Of a stretch of 64,000 nucleotides of DNA, positions 37,412 through 47,487 are shown in pieces. Each line of letters opens with the position of its first letter. Position 1 is the first letter of the stretch. The notes below the pieces were generated by a model. That model searched no databases. It was not told the origin of the DNA and saw nothing but the letters and a program-made list of their open reading frames with translations. This DNA comes from Anderseniella sp. (lineage in GTDB: Bacteria; Pseudomonadota; Alphaproteobacteria; Rhizobiales; Aestuariivirgaceae), in the NCBI GenBank assembly GCA_028289645.1, contig JANQOK010000016.1:496001-560000 (forward strand), written 5' to 3'. A program made the position numbers and the translations under genes.

Positions 37412-37486
37412 ATGATCCAACTGAAACATGTCCGTAACGGATTGACCGCTCTGGCTGCGACCGCGTCAAGCGCAAGCTCAGCGTAA
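37412..37486 (+). CDS. 24-codon ORF between riboswitch and cobW
   Basis: GGAGAGGA ends six bases before the ATG, a much better ribosome site than most genes here have. The product starts MIQLKHVRNG and ends in an Ala/Ser-rich run before TAA. It looks like a truncated signal-peptide region or a leader peptide. Possible origins: the stump of a deleted exported or TonB-type gene that once followed the riboswitch, or a real regulatory peptide. No similarity is recognised. Confidence 0.4.
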   Translation: MIQLKHVRNGLTALAATASSASSA

Positions 37487-37600
37487 CCTAAGTGCGACCA
37501 TTTTGTGCGCTCGGTTCATATTGCCCGTGATCCTGTGGAGTTTTGCGGCATCCAGGGCAGCGCCTTTTCAGAAACTTCCTGCAATCAGAGATAACAGACA

Positions 37601-38692
37601 ATGGTTCAAAAAATTCCTGCTACAGTCGTGACCGGATTTCTCGGGGCCGGCAAAACGACGCTGATCCGCCACATGCTGGCCAATGCCAACGGCAAGCGCA
37701 TTGCGCTGATCATCAACGAGTTTGGCGACCTGGGTGTGGATGGCGAAATCCTGAAAGGCTGCGGTATCGAGAATTGCCGTGACGATGACGTTGTGGAACT
37801 GTCGAACGGCTGTATCTGTTGCACCGTCGCGGAAGATTTCATTCCGACCATGCAGAAGCTGATCGAGCGCGATGACGCACCCGATCACATCGTCATTGAA
37901 ACCTCCGGCCTGGCCCTGCCGCAACCACTGGTGCGGGCCTTCAACTGGCCCGATATCCGTACCCGGGTCACGGTGGACAGTGTAGTGACCGTGGTCGACG
38001 GACCGGCCACTGCGGCAGGACAGTTTGCCCACGATCTGGCCGCCGTTGACCGGCAGCGTGAAGCAGATGACGGGCTTGATCACGAGACCCCGCTGAGCGA
38101 ACTTTTTGAAGACCAGTTGGCGTGCGCGGACATGATCATCGTCAACAAGGCAGACATTCTTGGTGAAGACGCCGCCGGCGATATCTCCGGCAAGCTGAAG
38201 TCGAAACTGCGCGCCGGCGTGCAGGTGCTGCAGGCGAGCCATGGCGAGATTGATCCCAAGGTACTGCTCGGCCTTGGCATCGGCGCCGAGGACGACCTGG
38301 ATGCGCGGCACGAGGTTCACCATCATCACCACCACGATGACGATGACGACCACGACCACGACCACGAACACGAACACGAACATGAGCACGGTCACGACGA
38401 ATTTGACAGTTTTGTCGTCAGCCTGCCGGAAATCGCCGAAGTGGACAGCTTCCTGACCCGGGTGCAGGACGCCATATCAGCGCATGGCGTACTGCGCCTG
38501 AAAGGCTTTGCGGCCGTGCCCGGCAAGCCGATGCGGTTGGTTATCCAGGCGGTTGGTCCGCGCATTGACACTCATTTCGACCGGGCTTTTGCCGATGACG
38601 AAGCGCGTGCCACGCGGCTTGTGGTGATCGGGCAGCACGGACTGGACCGGGCGGCTGTCACATCGGCGCTGGAGACCGCAGCGGGGGCTTGA
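37601..38692 (+). CDS. cobW: CobW-family GTPase, cobalt chaperone
   Basis: The protein has 363 residues. The P-loop is GFLGAGKTTLIRHML, followed by NEFGDLGVDGE. The metal site is NGCICCTV (CxCC) at about 71. The His/Asp/Glu run at about 239-266 and a C-terminal CobW_C domain follow. COG0523 GTPases deliver metal; this one sits directly before cobN, so cobalt delivery to the CobNST chelatase is the natural reading. The gap to cobN is four bases. Confidence 0.93.
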   Translation: MVQKIPATVVTGFLGAGKTTLIRHMLANANGKRIALIINEFGDLGVDGEILKGCGIENCRDDDVVELSNGCICCTVAEDFIPTMQKLIERDDAPDHIVIETSGLALPQPLVRAFNWPDIRTRVTVDSVVTVVDGPATAAGQFAHDLAAVDRQREADDGLDHETPLSELFEDQLACADMIIVNKADILGEDAAGDISGKLKSKLRAGVQVLQASHGEIDPKVLLGLGIGAEDDLDARHEVHHHHHHDDDDDHDHDHEHEHEHEHGHDEFDSFVVSLPEIAEVDSFLTRVQDAISAHGVLRLKGFAAVPGKPMRLVIQAVGPRIDTHFDRAFADDEARATRLVVIGQHGLDRAAVTSALETAAGA

Positions 38693-38696
38693 ACCG

Positions 38697-41600
38697 ATGC
38701 ACCTGCTCGCCGCGCGTCCAGGCGACATTGCCGACGGCACCGAACCGGTTGATCCGGACCAGAGTCCGGCAGACGTGATTTTCATTTCCGCCGCCGATAC
38801 CGAGCTTGCCACCCTGTCCCAGGCCCGCGCCAGGTTGGCAGATGCGGCTCCTAGCCTGAGACTGGCGCAACTGGGCTGGCTGAAGCACCCTTATTCGGTT
38901 GATCTGTACCTGGACAGGACCGCAACAAAGTCACGGCTGGTTATCGCCCGTCTGCTCGGCGGCCGGGCCTATTGGACCTACGGGCTTGACGAATTCGCGA
39001 CACGGCTGAAACAGGCAGGCGTGCTGTTTGCCGCCCTGCCCGGCGACGACAAGCCGGACGAGGGTCTGCGCGCCATTTCCACCGTCGCGGATGAAGACTG
39101 GGACACGCTTTGGTCCTATTTGGTTGAAGGCGGACCGGAAAACGCCGGAAACCTTTTGCGGCTTACCCGCCACATGTTGGATGCGGCCGAGCGTCCGCCG
39201 GCGGCGCGCCCGCTGTTGCGGGCCGGGCACTACTGGCCGGGTGCTGCGCAGGCTGACCAGCACACTGTGGGCGCCAACTGGACAGACGACAGACCGACGG
39301 CAGCCATCGTGTTTTACCGGGCACTGGTGCAGGGCGGCGGCCTGGACCCGGTTGACCGGATGATCGAGGCCCTGCACGCACGCGGCCTGAACCCAAGCCC
39401 GGTGTTTGTCGCATCCCTGAAAGACCCGGTGTCTGCCGCCACGCTGGCCAGGATTTTTGAGGCAACGCCACCAGATATCATCATCAATGCCACCAGCTTT
39501 GCGGTGTCGTTACCGGACCCTGGTGACTGGCGCGAACAGCGTGCCGCCACCGTGCTGGACGCACCAGGCGTGCCGGTCTTGCAGGCCGTGCTGGCGGCCC
39601 AGTCGCATGAGGCATGGCTTGACGGCACAACCGGGCTGACCGCCCGCGACATCGCCATGAACGTGGCGCTGCCGGAAGTTGATGGCAGATTGCTGGCCCG
39701 TGCCATCAGTTTCAAGGACGAGGATTACCGCGACGAGGCCTGCGAATGTGCCATTGCCACCCACCGGGCAGTGACCGACCGGGTTGACTATGTCGCCGAT
39801 ATGGCAGCGCGCTGGGCGCGCCTGAAGAACACGCCGGTCTGCGAACGCAAAGTGGGCATTGTCCTTGCCAACTATCCCAACAAGGACGGCAGGCTGGCCA
39901 ACGGTGTCGGCCTGGATACGCCGCAGGGCACCATAACGGTGCTGTCTGCCCTTAAGACCGCTGGGTACCTGGTGGATGACGAACCTGAAACCTCCGATGG
40001 CCTGATGCAGGCAATCCTGGCCGGACCGACCAACTGGCTCACAGACCGGGCCGGGCGAAGCGGTGGCGAACGGTTGTCCGCGGCAGCCTATCTGGCGCAC
40101 TACTCGTTGCTGCCGGTAGATGTCCGAAACCGGATTGAAAAGCGCTGGGGCGCGCCTGAAGACGATCCGTTTTTCGGTGACGACGGCTTTGCCCTGGCGA
40201 TTCACCGCTTCGGCCATGTGGTCATCGGCGTGCAGCCGGCACGGGGATACAATATCGACCCGGAAGAGACCTATCACAGTCCCGACCTGGTGCCGCCGCA
40301 CAACTACCTGGCATTTTACTTCTGGTTGCGCGGGCAATCGTTTAATGCCGACGCCGTAATCCACATGGGCAAACATGGCAATCTGGAGTGGCTGCCGGGC
40401 AAGGCGACCGCTCTGTCGCAGTCGTGCCTGCCGGAGGCCGTGCTGGGGCCGGTGCCCAATCTGTATCCGTTCATCGTCAACGATCCGGGCGAAGGCACGC
40501 AGGCCAAGCGCCGGTCCCAGGCCGTGATCATCGATCACCTGACCCCGCCCCTGACGCGGGCGGAGACCTATGGCCCGTTGCGCGACCTGGAAGCACTGGT
40601 CGACGAGTATTACGAAGCTGCAGGCGTCGATCCGCGACGGATCGAGTATCTGCGTGACGAGATCCTGTCCCTGACGCAGGTCACGGGGCTCGACGTGGAT
40701 GCCGGCATGGCTGATGCAGAAGATGCAGATGCGCGGCTGCAGAAGCTGGACACCTATCTGTGCGAGCTCAAGGAAAGCCAGATCAGGGATGGACTGCACG
40801 TTTTCGGCGCAGCCCCGGAAGGGCGGCTTGAGACCGACCTGGTGATTGCGCTGACACGCATTCCACGCGGCGACGGGAGCGGCGGCGACGCTTCGCTGAT
40901 CCGGGCGCTGGCGGCCGATCTCAAGCTTGGCGGCGAGTTCGATCCGCTGGACTGCGAGATGGGCAGTAGATGGACCGGCGCGCGGCCGCAGCAGCTTTGC
41001 AGCCTGAGTAAAGACACCTGGCGCACCGCCGGCGACACCGTCGAGCGCCTGGAGCTGCTGGCAGCCCACCTGGTATCGGGCGAGACAAGGTTGCCGGCAG
41101 GAATGCCCGCAACCGATGCGGTTCTGGACGAGATCAACGAACGCATCCGCCCGTCGGTTCGCGCCTGCGGCACACGCGAACTGAGCGGCCTGATGGCCGG
41201 CCTGAACGGTCGTTTTGTGCCACCGGGACCATCCGGTGCCCCGACGCGGGGACGGCTGGATGTGCTGCCAACCGGACGCAATTTCTTTTCCATGGACGCC
41301 CGCGCCCTGCCGACGCGGGCGGCCTGGGTGTTGGGGCAGAAGTCCGCCGATCTGCTGGTCGAGCGCCATGTCCAGGATCATGGCGACTGGCCGCGCGCCA
41401 TGGCGGTGACGGCATGGGGCACCGCCAACATGCGCACCGGCGGCGACGACATTGCCCAGGCGCTGGCGCTGATGGGCGTGAAACCGAAATGGGATTCGGC
41501 GTCGACCCGGGTGACCGGGTTTGAGGTCATGCCGCTGGCGCAACTCGGCAGGCCGCGTGTCGATGTCACCTTGCGGGTGTCAGGTTTCTTTCGCGATGCG

Positions 41601-42467
41601 TTTCCGGCCCAGTTGGAACTGGTGGATACTGCCGCCCGTGCAGTCATGGCACTGGATGACGAAATGGCGACCGATAATCCGGCAGCGGCTCGCTACCATG
41701 ATGAATGCCGTCAGCAAACCGCAGCCGGCGTGGAGCGAACCGAAGCAGCGCTGAAAGCCGGCACGCGGGTGTTCGGCTCCAAGCCGGGCGCGTACGGCGC
41801 CGGTCTGCAGGCCATGATCGATGAAAAGCTCTGGGCTGAGCGCGGCGACCTGGGAGACGCTTATATCGAGTGGGGCGGCTACGCTTACGGCCAGGGCAGC
41901 GACGGGCGCGCCGCACATGACGACTTTGCCATCCGCCTGGCCACGGTCGATGCCGTGGTGCAGAACCAGGACAACCGGGAACACGACGTGCTGGACTCCG
42001 ATGACTACTATCAGTTTGAGGGCGGCATGAGCGCGGCGGTCGAAAGCCTGAGCGGACGGGCGCCGGCCATCTACCACAATGATCATTCACGTCCCGAACG
42101 CCCGGTGGTGCGAACCCTGGATGAGGAGATCGGGCGCGTGGTACGGTCACGGGCGGTCAACCCGAAATGGATTGAAGGGGTCAAGCGGCACGGTTACAAG
42201 GGCGCCTTCGAAATGGCTGCCACGGTGGACTATCTGTTTGCGTTTGCCGCTACGACCGGCGCCGTTCGCCCGCATCATTTCGACCTTGTGCACGAGGCCT
42301 ATCTTGAAGACGATGCCACCAGGCAGTTCATCGAGGACCACAATCCGGCAGCGCTGCGCGAGATCGCGCAACGGTTGAGCGAGGCCATGGAACGGGGCAT
42401 GTGGACGCCGAGATCGAACTCGGCACGCGGCCTGATCGAAAACTTGAAAAGCGGAGAAAGCAGATGA
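38697..42467 (+). CDS. cobN: Cobaltochelatase large subunit CobN
   Basis: The protein has 1256 residues, full length for CobN. IHMGKHGNLEWLPGKATALS at about 559-578 and PNLYPFIVNDPGEGTQAKRR are family hallmarks shared with BchH/ChlH; GGYAYGQG and the late YNNDHS-like region fit too. With CobS and CobT (not in the window) it inserts cobalt into hydrogenobyrinate a,c-diamide using ATP. Its clear similarity to BchH is noteworthy beside a bciA remnant, but the B12 neighbours decide for CobN. It overlaps cobO by ATGA. Confidence 0.93.
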   Translation: MHLLAARPGDIADGTEPVDPDQSPADVIFISAADTELATLSQARARLADAAPSLRLAQLGWLKHPYSVDLYLDRTATKSRLVIARLLGGRAYWTYGLDEFATRLKQAGVLFAALPGDDKPDEGLRAISTVADEDWDTLWSYLVEGGPENAGNLLRLTRHMLDAAERPPAARPLLRAGHYWPGAAQADQHTVGANWTDDRPTAAIVFYRALVQGGGLDPVDRMIEALHARGLNPSPVFVASLKDPVSAATLARIFEATPPDIIINATSFAVSLPDPGDWREQRAATVLDAPGVPVLQAVLAAQSHEAWLDGTTGLTARDIAMNVALPEVDGRLLARAISFKDEDYRDEACECAIATHRAVTDRVDYVADMAARWARLKNTPVCERKVGIVLANYPNKDGRLANGVGLDTPQGTITVLSALKTAGYLVDDEPETSDGLMQAILAGPTNWLTDRAGRSGGERLSAAAYLAHYSLLPVDVRNRIEKRWGAPEDDPFFGDDGFALAIHRFGHVVIGVQPARGYNIDPEETYHSPDLVPPHNYLAFYFWLRGQSFNADAVIHMGKHGNLEWLPGKATALSQSCLPEAVLGPVPNLYPFIVNDPGEGTQAKRRSQAVIIDHLTPPLTRAETYGPLRDLEALVDEYYEAAGVDPRRIEYLRDEILSLTQVTGLDVDAGMADAEDADARLQKLDTYLCELKESQIRDGLHVFGAAPEGRLETDLVIALTRIPRGDGSGGDASLIRALAADLKLGGEFDPLDCEMGSRWTGARPQQLCSLSKDTWRTAGDTVERLELLAAHLVSGETRLPAGMPATDAVLDEINERIRPSVRACGTRELSGLMAGLNGRFVPPGPSGAPTRGRLDVLPTGRNFFSMDARALPTRAAWVLGQKSADLLVERHVQDHGDWPRAMAVTAWGTANMRTGGDDIAQALALMGVKPKWDSASTRVTGFEVMPLAQLGRPRVDVTLRVSGFFRDAFPAQLELVDTAARAVMALDDEMATDNPAAARYHDECRQQTAAGVERTEAALKAGTRVFGSKPGAYGAGLQAMIDEKLWAERGDLGDAYIEWGGYAYGQGSDGRAAHDDFAIRLATVDAVVQNQDNREHDVLDSDDYYQFEGGMSAAVESLSGRAPAIYHNDHSRPERPVVRTLDEEIGRVVRSRAVNPKWIEGVKRHGYKGAFEMAATVDYLFAFAATTGAVRPHHFDLVHEAYLEDDATRQFIEDHNPAALREIAQRLSEAMERGMWTPRSNSARGLIENLKSGESR

Positions 42468-43072
42468 GCGACGATGTCGAAAAGCACAATGCCAAAATGC
42501 TCAAGAAGAAGGTTGCCCGTGACAAGATCATGGCCACCAAGACCGAGGAAAAAGGCCTGGTAATCGTCCACACCGGCAAGGGGAAAGGCAAGTCATCAGC
42601 CGCATTCGGAATGATCTTCAGATGCATAGCGCACGACATGCCGTGCGCCGTAGTACAATTCATCAAGGGTGGCATGTCCACCGGTGAGCGTGATCTGATC
42701 CTCTCAAAATTCTCAAAAAACTGCCAGTTTCATACAATGGGCGAGGGATTCACCTGGGAAACTCAGGACAAATCCCGAGACATCGAGATGGCCCAGGCCG
42801 CTTGGGCCAAGGCAAAGGAGCTCATCGCCGACGACAACAACCGCATGGTGCTGCTGGACGAGATCAACATCGCATTGCGCTACGACTATATCGATATCAA
42901 TGAGGTGGTTGCGTTTCTGGCCGAGCACAAACCGCCGATGACCCACGTTGTGTGTACCGGGCGCAATGCGAAGGAAGAACTGATCGAGGCCGCCGACCTG
43001 GTCACCGAAATGGAACTGATCAAGCATCCGTTCCGCTCCGGCGTGAAGGCCCAGGCCGGCGTCGAGTTTTAG
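42464..43072 (+). CDS. cobO: Cob(I)yrinic acid a,c-diamide adenosyltransferase
   Basis: 202 residues from ATG 42464 in the cobN stop. The P-loop is [16 protein letters not shown] at about 34-49; [11 protein letters not shown] and LLDEINIAL (Walker B-like) follow, and the C-terminal end is [15 protein letters not shown]. It is the CobA/CobO/BtuR type, adding the adenosyl ligand to Co(I). Confidence 0.94.
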   Translation: MSDDVEKHNAKMLKKKVARDKIMATKTEEKGLVIVHTGKGKGKSSAAFGMIFRCIAHDMPCAVVQFIKGGMSTGERDLILSKFSKNCQFHTMGEGFTWETQDKSRDIEMAQAAWAKAKELIADDNNRMVLLDEINIALRYDYIDINEVVAFLAEHKPPMTHVVCTGRNAKEELIEAADLVTEMELIKHPFRSGVKAQAGVEF

Positions 43073-43086
43073 GCCAGGGCACCGGC

Positions 43087-44538
43087 ATGACTGGCAGCGT
43101 GATGATCCAGGGAGCCGGCTCCAATGTCGGCAAGTCCATGCTCGTGGCGGGGCTGGCCCGCGCCCTGACACAGCGCGGCCTGAAAGTGCTGCCCTTCAAA
43201 CCGCAGAACATGTCAAACAATGCCGCGGTCACCGCTGACGGCGGTGAGATTGGCCGGGCACAGGCGCTACAGGCGCGGGCGTGCAAGGTAGAACCTGTCA
43301 TCGACATGAATCCCGTGCTGCTGAAACCGGAAACTGAAACCGGCGCCCAGGTCGTTGTGCATGGCAAGCGCATGACCAGCGTGAAAGCCCGTGATTACGC
43401 CAAGCTGAAACCACAGCTCATGGATGCTGTTCTGGCCAGTTTCGAACGCCTCAAGGAACAAGCCGACATTGTGATCGTGGAAGGCGCCGGCAGCCCCGCG
43501 GAAGTCAATCTGCGCGCCGGCGACATCGCCAATATGGGCTTTGCCCGGGCCGCAAATGTACCGGTGGTCCTGACCGGGGATATCGACAGAGGCGGCGTGA
43601 TTGCGCAACTCGTCGGTACGCAGGCAGTTATCGATCCGGCAGACAGCCGAATGATCAAGGGCTTCATGATCAATAAGTTTCGAGGCGATATATCTTTGTT
43701 TGATGACGGTTACAGGTTGATCGAGCAACAAACCGGATGGGCCGGATACGGTGTCGTTCCCTGGTTTGACGGGGCTCACAAGCTGCCCGCGGAGGACGCC
43801 CTTGACATTGGCGGCACAACCGGTGCCGGCGGCTTCAAAGTGGCTTGTCCGGTGCTGTCAAGGATCGCCAACTTCGATGATCTCGACCCGCTCAAGGTGA
43901 CGCCCGGCGTCAGTGTGGAGATGGTGAAGGCCGGGACAGCGCTGCCGGGTGACGCCAACCTGATCGTCCTGCCCGGATCAAAGTCAACCCGGGGCGACCT
44001 TGAGTTTGTGCGCCAGCAGGGCTGGGACATAGACATTGCGGCTCATGTCAGGCGGGGCGGGTATGTGCTCGGCCTGTGTGGCGGCTACCAGATGCTCGGC
44101 CGCACGATCGCTGATCCTGAAGGCATTGAAGGCCCCGCCGGCACAACACCCGGTCTCCAGTTGTTGGACGTGGAAACCACGATGGTGCCCGACAAGACAC
44201 TGACACGGGTTCGCGCCCGGCACCTTGCCGGCAACTGCGATGTCACCGGCTATGAAATCCATATCGGCCGCACCGACGGGCCGGACCGTGCCCAACCGAT
44301 GCTGGAAATCGACGGGCGTGCCGAGGGCGCGATTTCACCCGACGGCCGCATCATGGGCAGTTATGTGCACGGGATTTTCAGTTCTGACGCGTTCAGAACC
44401 AGTTTCATAAACCAGCTCGGCGGCAATGTCCCATCATCGTCGTATGAACAAAGCATCGAAACGGTACTTGATGATCTGGCAGCGCATCTGGAAACTCACG
44501 TCGATATTGACGGTCTGGTAAAACTCAGCCGCAGTTAG
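43087..44538 (+). CDS. cobQ: Cobyric acid synthase
   Basis: 483 residues from ATG 43087. The N-terminal ATP-binding part is [32 protein letters not shown] is conserved. The C-terminal glutaminase has Cys in [10 protein letters not shown] at about 330 and the His in GSYVHGIF at about 430. It amidates side chains b, d, e and g. It is the last gene of cobW-N-O-Q, 14 bases after cobO. The 164 bases after it are empty. Confidence 0.94.
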   Translation: MTGSVMIQGAGSNVGKSMLVAGLARALTQRGLKVLPFKPQNMSNNAAVTADGGEIGRAQALQARACKVEPVIDMNPVLLKPETETGAQVVVHGKRMTSVKARDYAKLKPQLMDAVLASFERLKEQADIVIVEGAGSPAEVNLRAGDIANMGFARAANVPVVLTGDIDRGGVIAQLVGTQAVIDPADSRMIKGFMINKFRGDISLFDDGYRLIEQQTGWAGYGVVPWFDGAHKLPAEDALDIGGTTGAGGFKVACPVLSRIANFDDLDPLKVTPGVSVEMVKAGTALPGDANLIVLPGSKSTRGDLEFVRQQGWDIDIAAHVRRGGYVLGLCGGYQMLGRTIADPEGIEGPAGTTPGLQLLDVETTMVPDKTLTRVRARHLAGNCDVTGYEIHIGRTDGPDRAQPMLEIDGRAEGAISPDGRIMGSYVHGIFSSDAFRTSFINQLGGNVPSSSYEQSIETVLDDLAAHLETHVDIDGLVKLSRS

Positions 44539-44702
44539 CCTGCCGGCGCGAATCATGATCTGATGCAGTTTGTCGATTGGCACTCAGCACGGCGGCAATA
44601 TTGCGATTTTGATCTCATGAACTGCCCCGATCCCTTGCACATCTTTGTTTCGTGTTCCAGTTTCCGCGCATACATCTCATCGCAACTTGTCAGGCCAGCC
44701 GA

Positions 44703-45356
44703 ATGCTCATGAACAGACTGTTGTTTGCAAAAGACCGTTACTACATTGCCGGTCTACTTGGATTGTGCGTCCTGTCGGTGGTGAGCTTCGCCTATGCCGG
44801 CAACATGTTCCTATTTGATTTCGACAAAGAATATTCGCTGCCCAGCCTTTACCACTACGGGCTGCTGCTGATCTGCTGTTTCGGCTTCTACCGGTTGATG
44901 CATGAAGATCGCAGCTACGATGTCTGGTTCTATGCATTCGCCTACCTGTTGCTGGACGACATGGTGACACTGCATGAGAACGCCGGCTGGCTGCTGGGCA
45001 AATATGTCATCCCAGACGGTTTCTGGTTCTTTTCCAAACGCGCGCTGGGTGAGATTGCCTACCTTTCCGTCATCGGCGGGTTGCTCGGTATATTGCTGGT
45101 CAAGCGGTTTTTCGCCGCGACCTCATTTGTCAGAAAACAGTTTCTCATTTTCACCGGCCTGATCCTGTGTTTCGGCCTGTTCGGCGTGCTGGTCGACAGC
45201 ATCCATGAACAGGTCTGCGCAACCCGTGATTGGAAGTGCATGGCCGTCGGCATCGTGGAAGATGGTGGTGAGATTTTGGTCACCATTTTCATCCTTCACC
45301 AGATCCGGAGACTGCTGACCGACCAGCGAGAACAGGAACGGGGCCTCCCCCAATAG
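44703..45356 (+). CDS. Integral membrane protein of unknown function
   Basis: 217 residues from ATG 44703 (44709 also possible). Five membrane helices at about 12-32, 47-65, 72-90, 118-138 and 148-168 precede a short cytoplasmic tail. A conserved-looking polar stretch, DDMVTLHENAG, lies between helices. No family is recognised. It interrupts the B12 cluster between cobQ and the convergent cbiB and may or may not take part in it. Confidence 0.6.
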   Translation: MLMNRLLFAKDRYYIAGLLGLCVLSVVSFAYAGNMFLFDFDKEYSLPSLYHYGLLLICCFGFYRLMHEDRSYDVWFYAFAYLLLDDMVTLHENAGWLLGKYVIPDGFWFFSKRALGEIAYLSVIGGLLGILLVKRFFAATSFVRKQFLIFTGLILCFGLFGVLVDSIHEQVCATRDWKCMAVGIVEDGGEILVTIFILHQIRRLLTDQREQERGLPQ

Positions 45357-45407
45357 CGGTCTCGCACCCGGCGCCGGCAGATCCATCGGGCATTGTCCGG
45401 CTAGCTG

Positions 45408-46352
45408 CTAATCCAGCACAGCCAGCACAACCAGCAAACCGGCAGTCACCACCAGACAGCGCTTCAGCATGGCCAGCGCCCTGGTGATTGTCGCAGCATC
45501 CGGATCGGGCGCACCGTCATTGACCCACGGATGCGATTCCAGCCTGTCGCCATAGCTGCGCGGACCGCTTAGGCGGCAATTCAATCCCGCGGCCATTGCC
45601 GCCTCCGGCCAGCCGGCATTGGGCGAGCGGTGCAGGCCGGCATCGCGCCGCATGACCTGCCATGCGTGTTGCTGGTCTTGCGCAACCAGCACCAAACCAA
45701 GGCCGGTCAGACGCGCCGGTATCCAGTTCACCAGGTCATCAAGCCGGGCTGCCAGCTTGCCGTATGCTTCATACTTTTCAGTGCGGTAACCGATCATGGA
45801 ATCCAGCGTGTTGACCGCCTTGTAGGCCGCGATGCCGGGCAGGCCGAACAGCACGCCCCAGAACAGCGGCGCCGTCACACCATCGGAGGTGTTCTCGGCC
45901 AGGCTTTCAATCGCCGAGCGCGCGATGCCGGCCTCATCCAGCTTGGCCGGATCACGCCCGACGATCCTCGACACCGCATCGCGGGCGCGCTCCACATTTC
46001 CCACGGCAAGCGGATGCTGGACGTCGGCGACATGATCATGCAGAGATCGCGCAGCCAGCAATGGCCAGGCCAGCACCGCGCCCAGCACGACACCGAACAT
46101 GCCGTCCGGCACAAGGGCCTGCAGCAGGAACGCCGCGCCGGCGCAGATGATGACCACGAACAAGCTGGAGGCGGCGCCAACCAGGATTCTGTAGCTGCGA
46201 GTGGCGTCCGGCAGGTTCAGGCGTGTCTCCAACTCCGAGATCAGGCGCCCGATCCATGTCACCGGGTGACCGACGCGGTCGTACAGCCATTGCGGCCAGC
46301 CGAACAGCCAGTCCAACAGCAGCGCCAGCGCCATGGTCATTGCAAATGTCAT
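45408..46352 (-). CDS. cbiB: Adenosylcobinamide-phosphate synthase
   Basis: The protein has 314 residues and several membrane helices. DWLFGWPQWLYDRVGHPVTW at the N-terminus and ENTSDGVTAPLFWGVLFGLP at about 153-172 are CbiB/CobD hallmarks; the C-terminal half has the family's MIGYRTEKYEAYGKLAARLD. It joins aminopropanol phosphate to cobyric acid at the membrane. It is divergent from cobP with 78 bases between. Confidence 0.92.
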   Translation of the reverse strand: MTFAMTMALALLLDWLFGWPQWLYDRVGHPVTWIGRLISELETRLNLPDATRSYRILVGAASSLFVVIICAGAAFLLQALVPDGMFGVVLGAVLAWPLLAARSLHDHVADVQHPLAVGNVERARDAVSRIVGRDPAKLDEAGIARSAIESLAENTSDGVTAPLFWGVLFGLPGIAAYKAVNTLDSMIGYRTEKYEAYGKLAARLDDLVNWIPARLTGLGLVLVAQDQQHAWQVMRRDAGLHRSPNAGWPEAAMAAGLNCRLSGPRSYGDRLESHPWVNDGAPDPDAATITRALAMLKRCLVVTAGLLVVLAVLD

Positions 46353-46430
46353 GCTGCTGCTTATCAGCCCGACTTGATCAGGCCAAGCCGCTTGTCCTTT
46401 GTTTCCGCCGGGAGTAGGACAGAAGCCACC

Positions 46431-46958
46431 ATGGCAGGCACATCACACACGGTCACATTCATCCTGGGCGGCGCCCGTTCCGGCAAATCCTCACGCGCCC
46501 AGGCGCTTGCGGAAGCGGCAGGTCCGCAACGCTGCTACATAGCCACCGCACAGGCCTTTGATGATGAGATGAAGGATCGGATAGCGGCCCACCAGGACGC
46601 GCGAGGCGAGGGCTGGTCGACACTGGAGGCACCGCTTGAGCTGGCTGATGCCATCTCTTCAGCGGCAAATAATTGCTGCAATGTCATCCTCATCGACTGC
46701 CTGACACTGTGGCTGTCGAACCTGATGCACCATGAACGCAACATCGCCGAAGAAACAGCGCGGCTGACCGCGGCGCTGAAGGCATGCCCGGTGCCGGTGA
46801 TCTTAGTGTCCAATGAGGTCGGACTGTCGATTGTGCCGGAAAACCAGTTGGCTCGGGCATTTCGCGACGCACAGGGCAGACTCAACCAGGACGTTGCGGC
46901 GGTCGCGGAGAGGGTTGAACTGGTAGCTGCAGGCCTGCCCCTGAGACTGAAGGGTTAA
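46431..46958 (+). CDS. cobP: Adenosylcobinamide kinase/guanylyltransferase
   Basis: 175 residues from ATG 46431; the long frame upstream (from 45630) is antisense to cbiB and not coding. The P-loop is ILGGARSGKSSRAQALAE; VILIDCLTLWLSNL and SNEVGLSIVPEN are family segments. It phosphorylates and activates cobinamide with GTP. Its 3' end overlaps the next minus-strand gene by four bases. Confidence 0.93.
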   Translation: MAGTSHTVTFILGGARSGKSSRAQALAEAAGPQRCYIATAQAFDDEMKDRIAAHQDARGEGWSTLEAPLELADAISSAANNCCNVILIDCLTLWLSNLMHHERNIAEETARLTAALKACPVPVILVSNEVGLSIVPENQLARAFRDAQGRLNQDVAAVAERVELVAAGLPLRLKG

Positions 46959-47335
46959 GCTTGCTCCAGCGGCGGGATGCGGGCCACAAAGTGCCCCTTC
47001 ACACCCTGTGGCCATTGCTTGAACGGCACCACGCCGGTGTCGCTGGCGGCATGGCCGGCGGCATACTCAACCAGCGCGGAGGCTGCCTCTTCGCCCGGCT
47101 CGAAAGAGCCAAGCACATAGGCCAGCTTGCCGGTTGCCGAAATGGCGACGTTGCAACCATGTTCGCATCCCATCAGGCATGCGACGCCACGCACCTCGAC
47201 ACCATCCACCTCGCCTGCAGCCTTCACCACGCTGTCCAGCATGGCTTCACCGCATGGCGTGCGCTCGCGATCTTCACGCAGCGCCGGCTGGCGGCAGGTC
47301 GTACAAACAGTGATTGTGGTAGACGGGGACGACAT
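46955..47335 (-). CDS. DUF1636 thioredoxin-like ferredoxin-type protein, second copy
   Basis: The protein has 126 residues. Cys positions are VCTTCRQP at about 11 and GVACLMGCEHGCNVAIS at about 49-65, with one more Cys than the copy at 34506. It stands convergent to cobP at the end of the B12 cluster. A redox or metal role in cobalamin synthesis is inferred from repeated linkage only. The 150 bases beyond its start hold nothing else. Confidence 0.75.
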   Translation of the reverse strand: MSSPSTTITVCTTCRQPALREDRERTPCGEAMLDSVVKAAGEVDGVEVRGVACLMGCEHGCNVAISATGKLAYVLGSFEPGEEAASALVEYAAGHAASDTGVVPFKQWPQGVKGHFVARIPPLEQA

Positions 47336-47487
47336 GGGCGACGGCTTTCGAAACAGGACGGCCTGCTATGCAGGGCACAGAACCCGCTTCTACACGAACA
47401 CCCGTCGGATTGGCGAGCGTAATGTGACCCATATGACGGAATTCAACAGGGCTGGAGCAAGATAAGATCCGATTGGATCAACTGATC

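Noticed and set aside
39510-41543. 677-residue minus-strand ORF
   Set aside because: Antisense of cobN. Long antisense frames are a by-product of GC-rich codon use.
38697-42467. Possible BchH (magnesium chelatase) instead of CobN, given the bciA remnant
   Set aside because: Length, the flanking cobW and cobO overlap and the upstream B12 riboswitch all point to CobN.
45630-46430. Long upstream extension of the cobP frame
   Set aside because: It is antisense to cbiB, and the P-loop start at 46431 is the true N-terminus.
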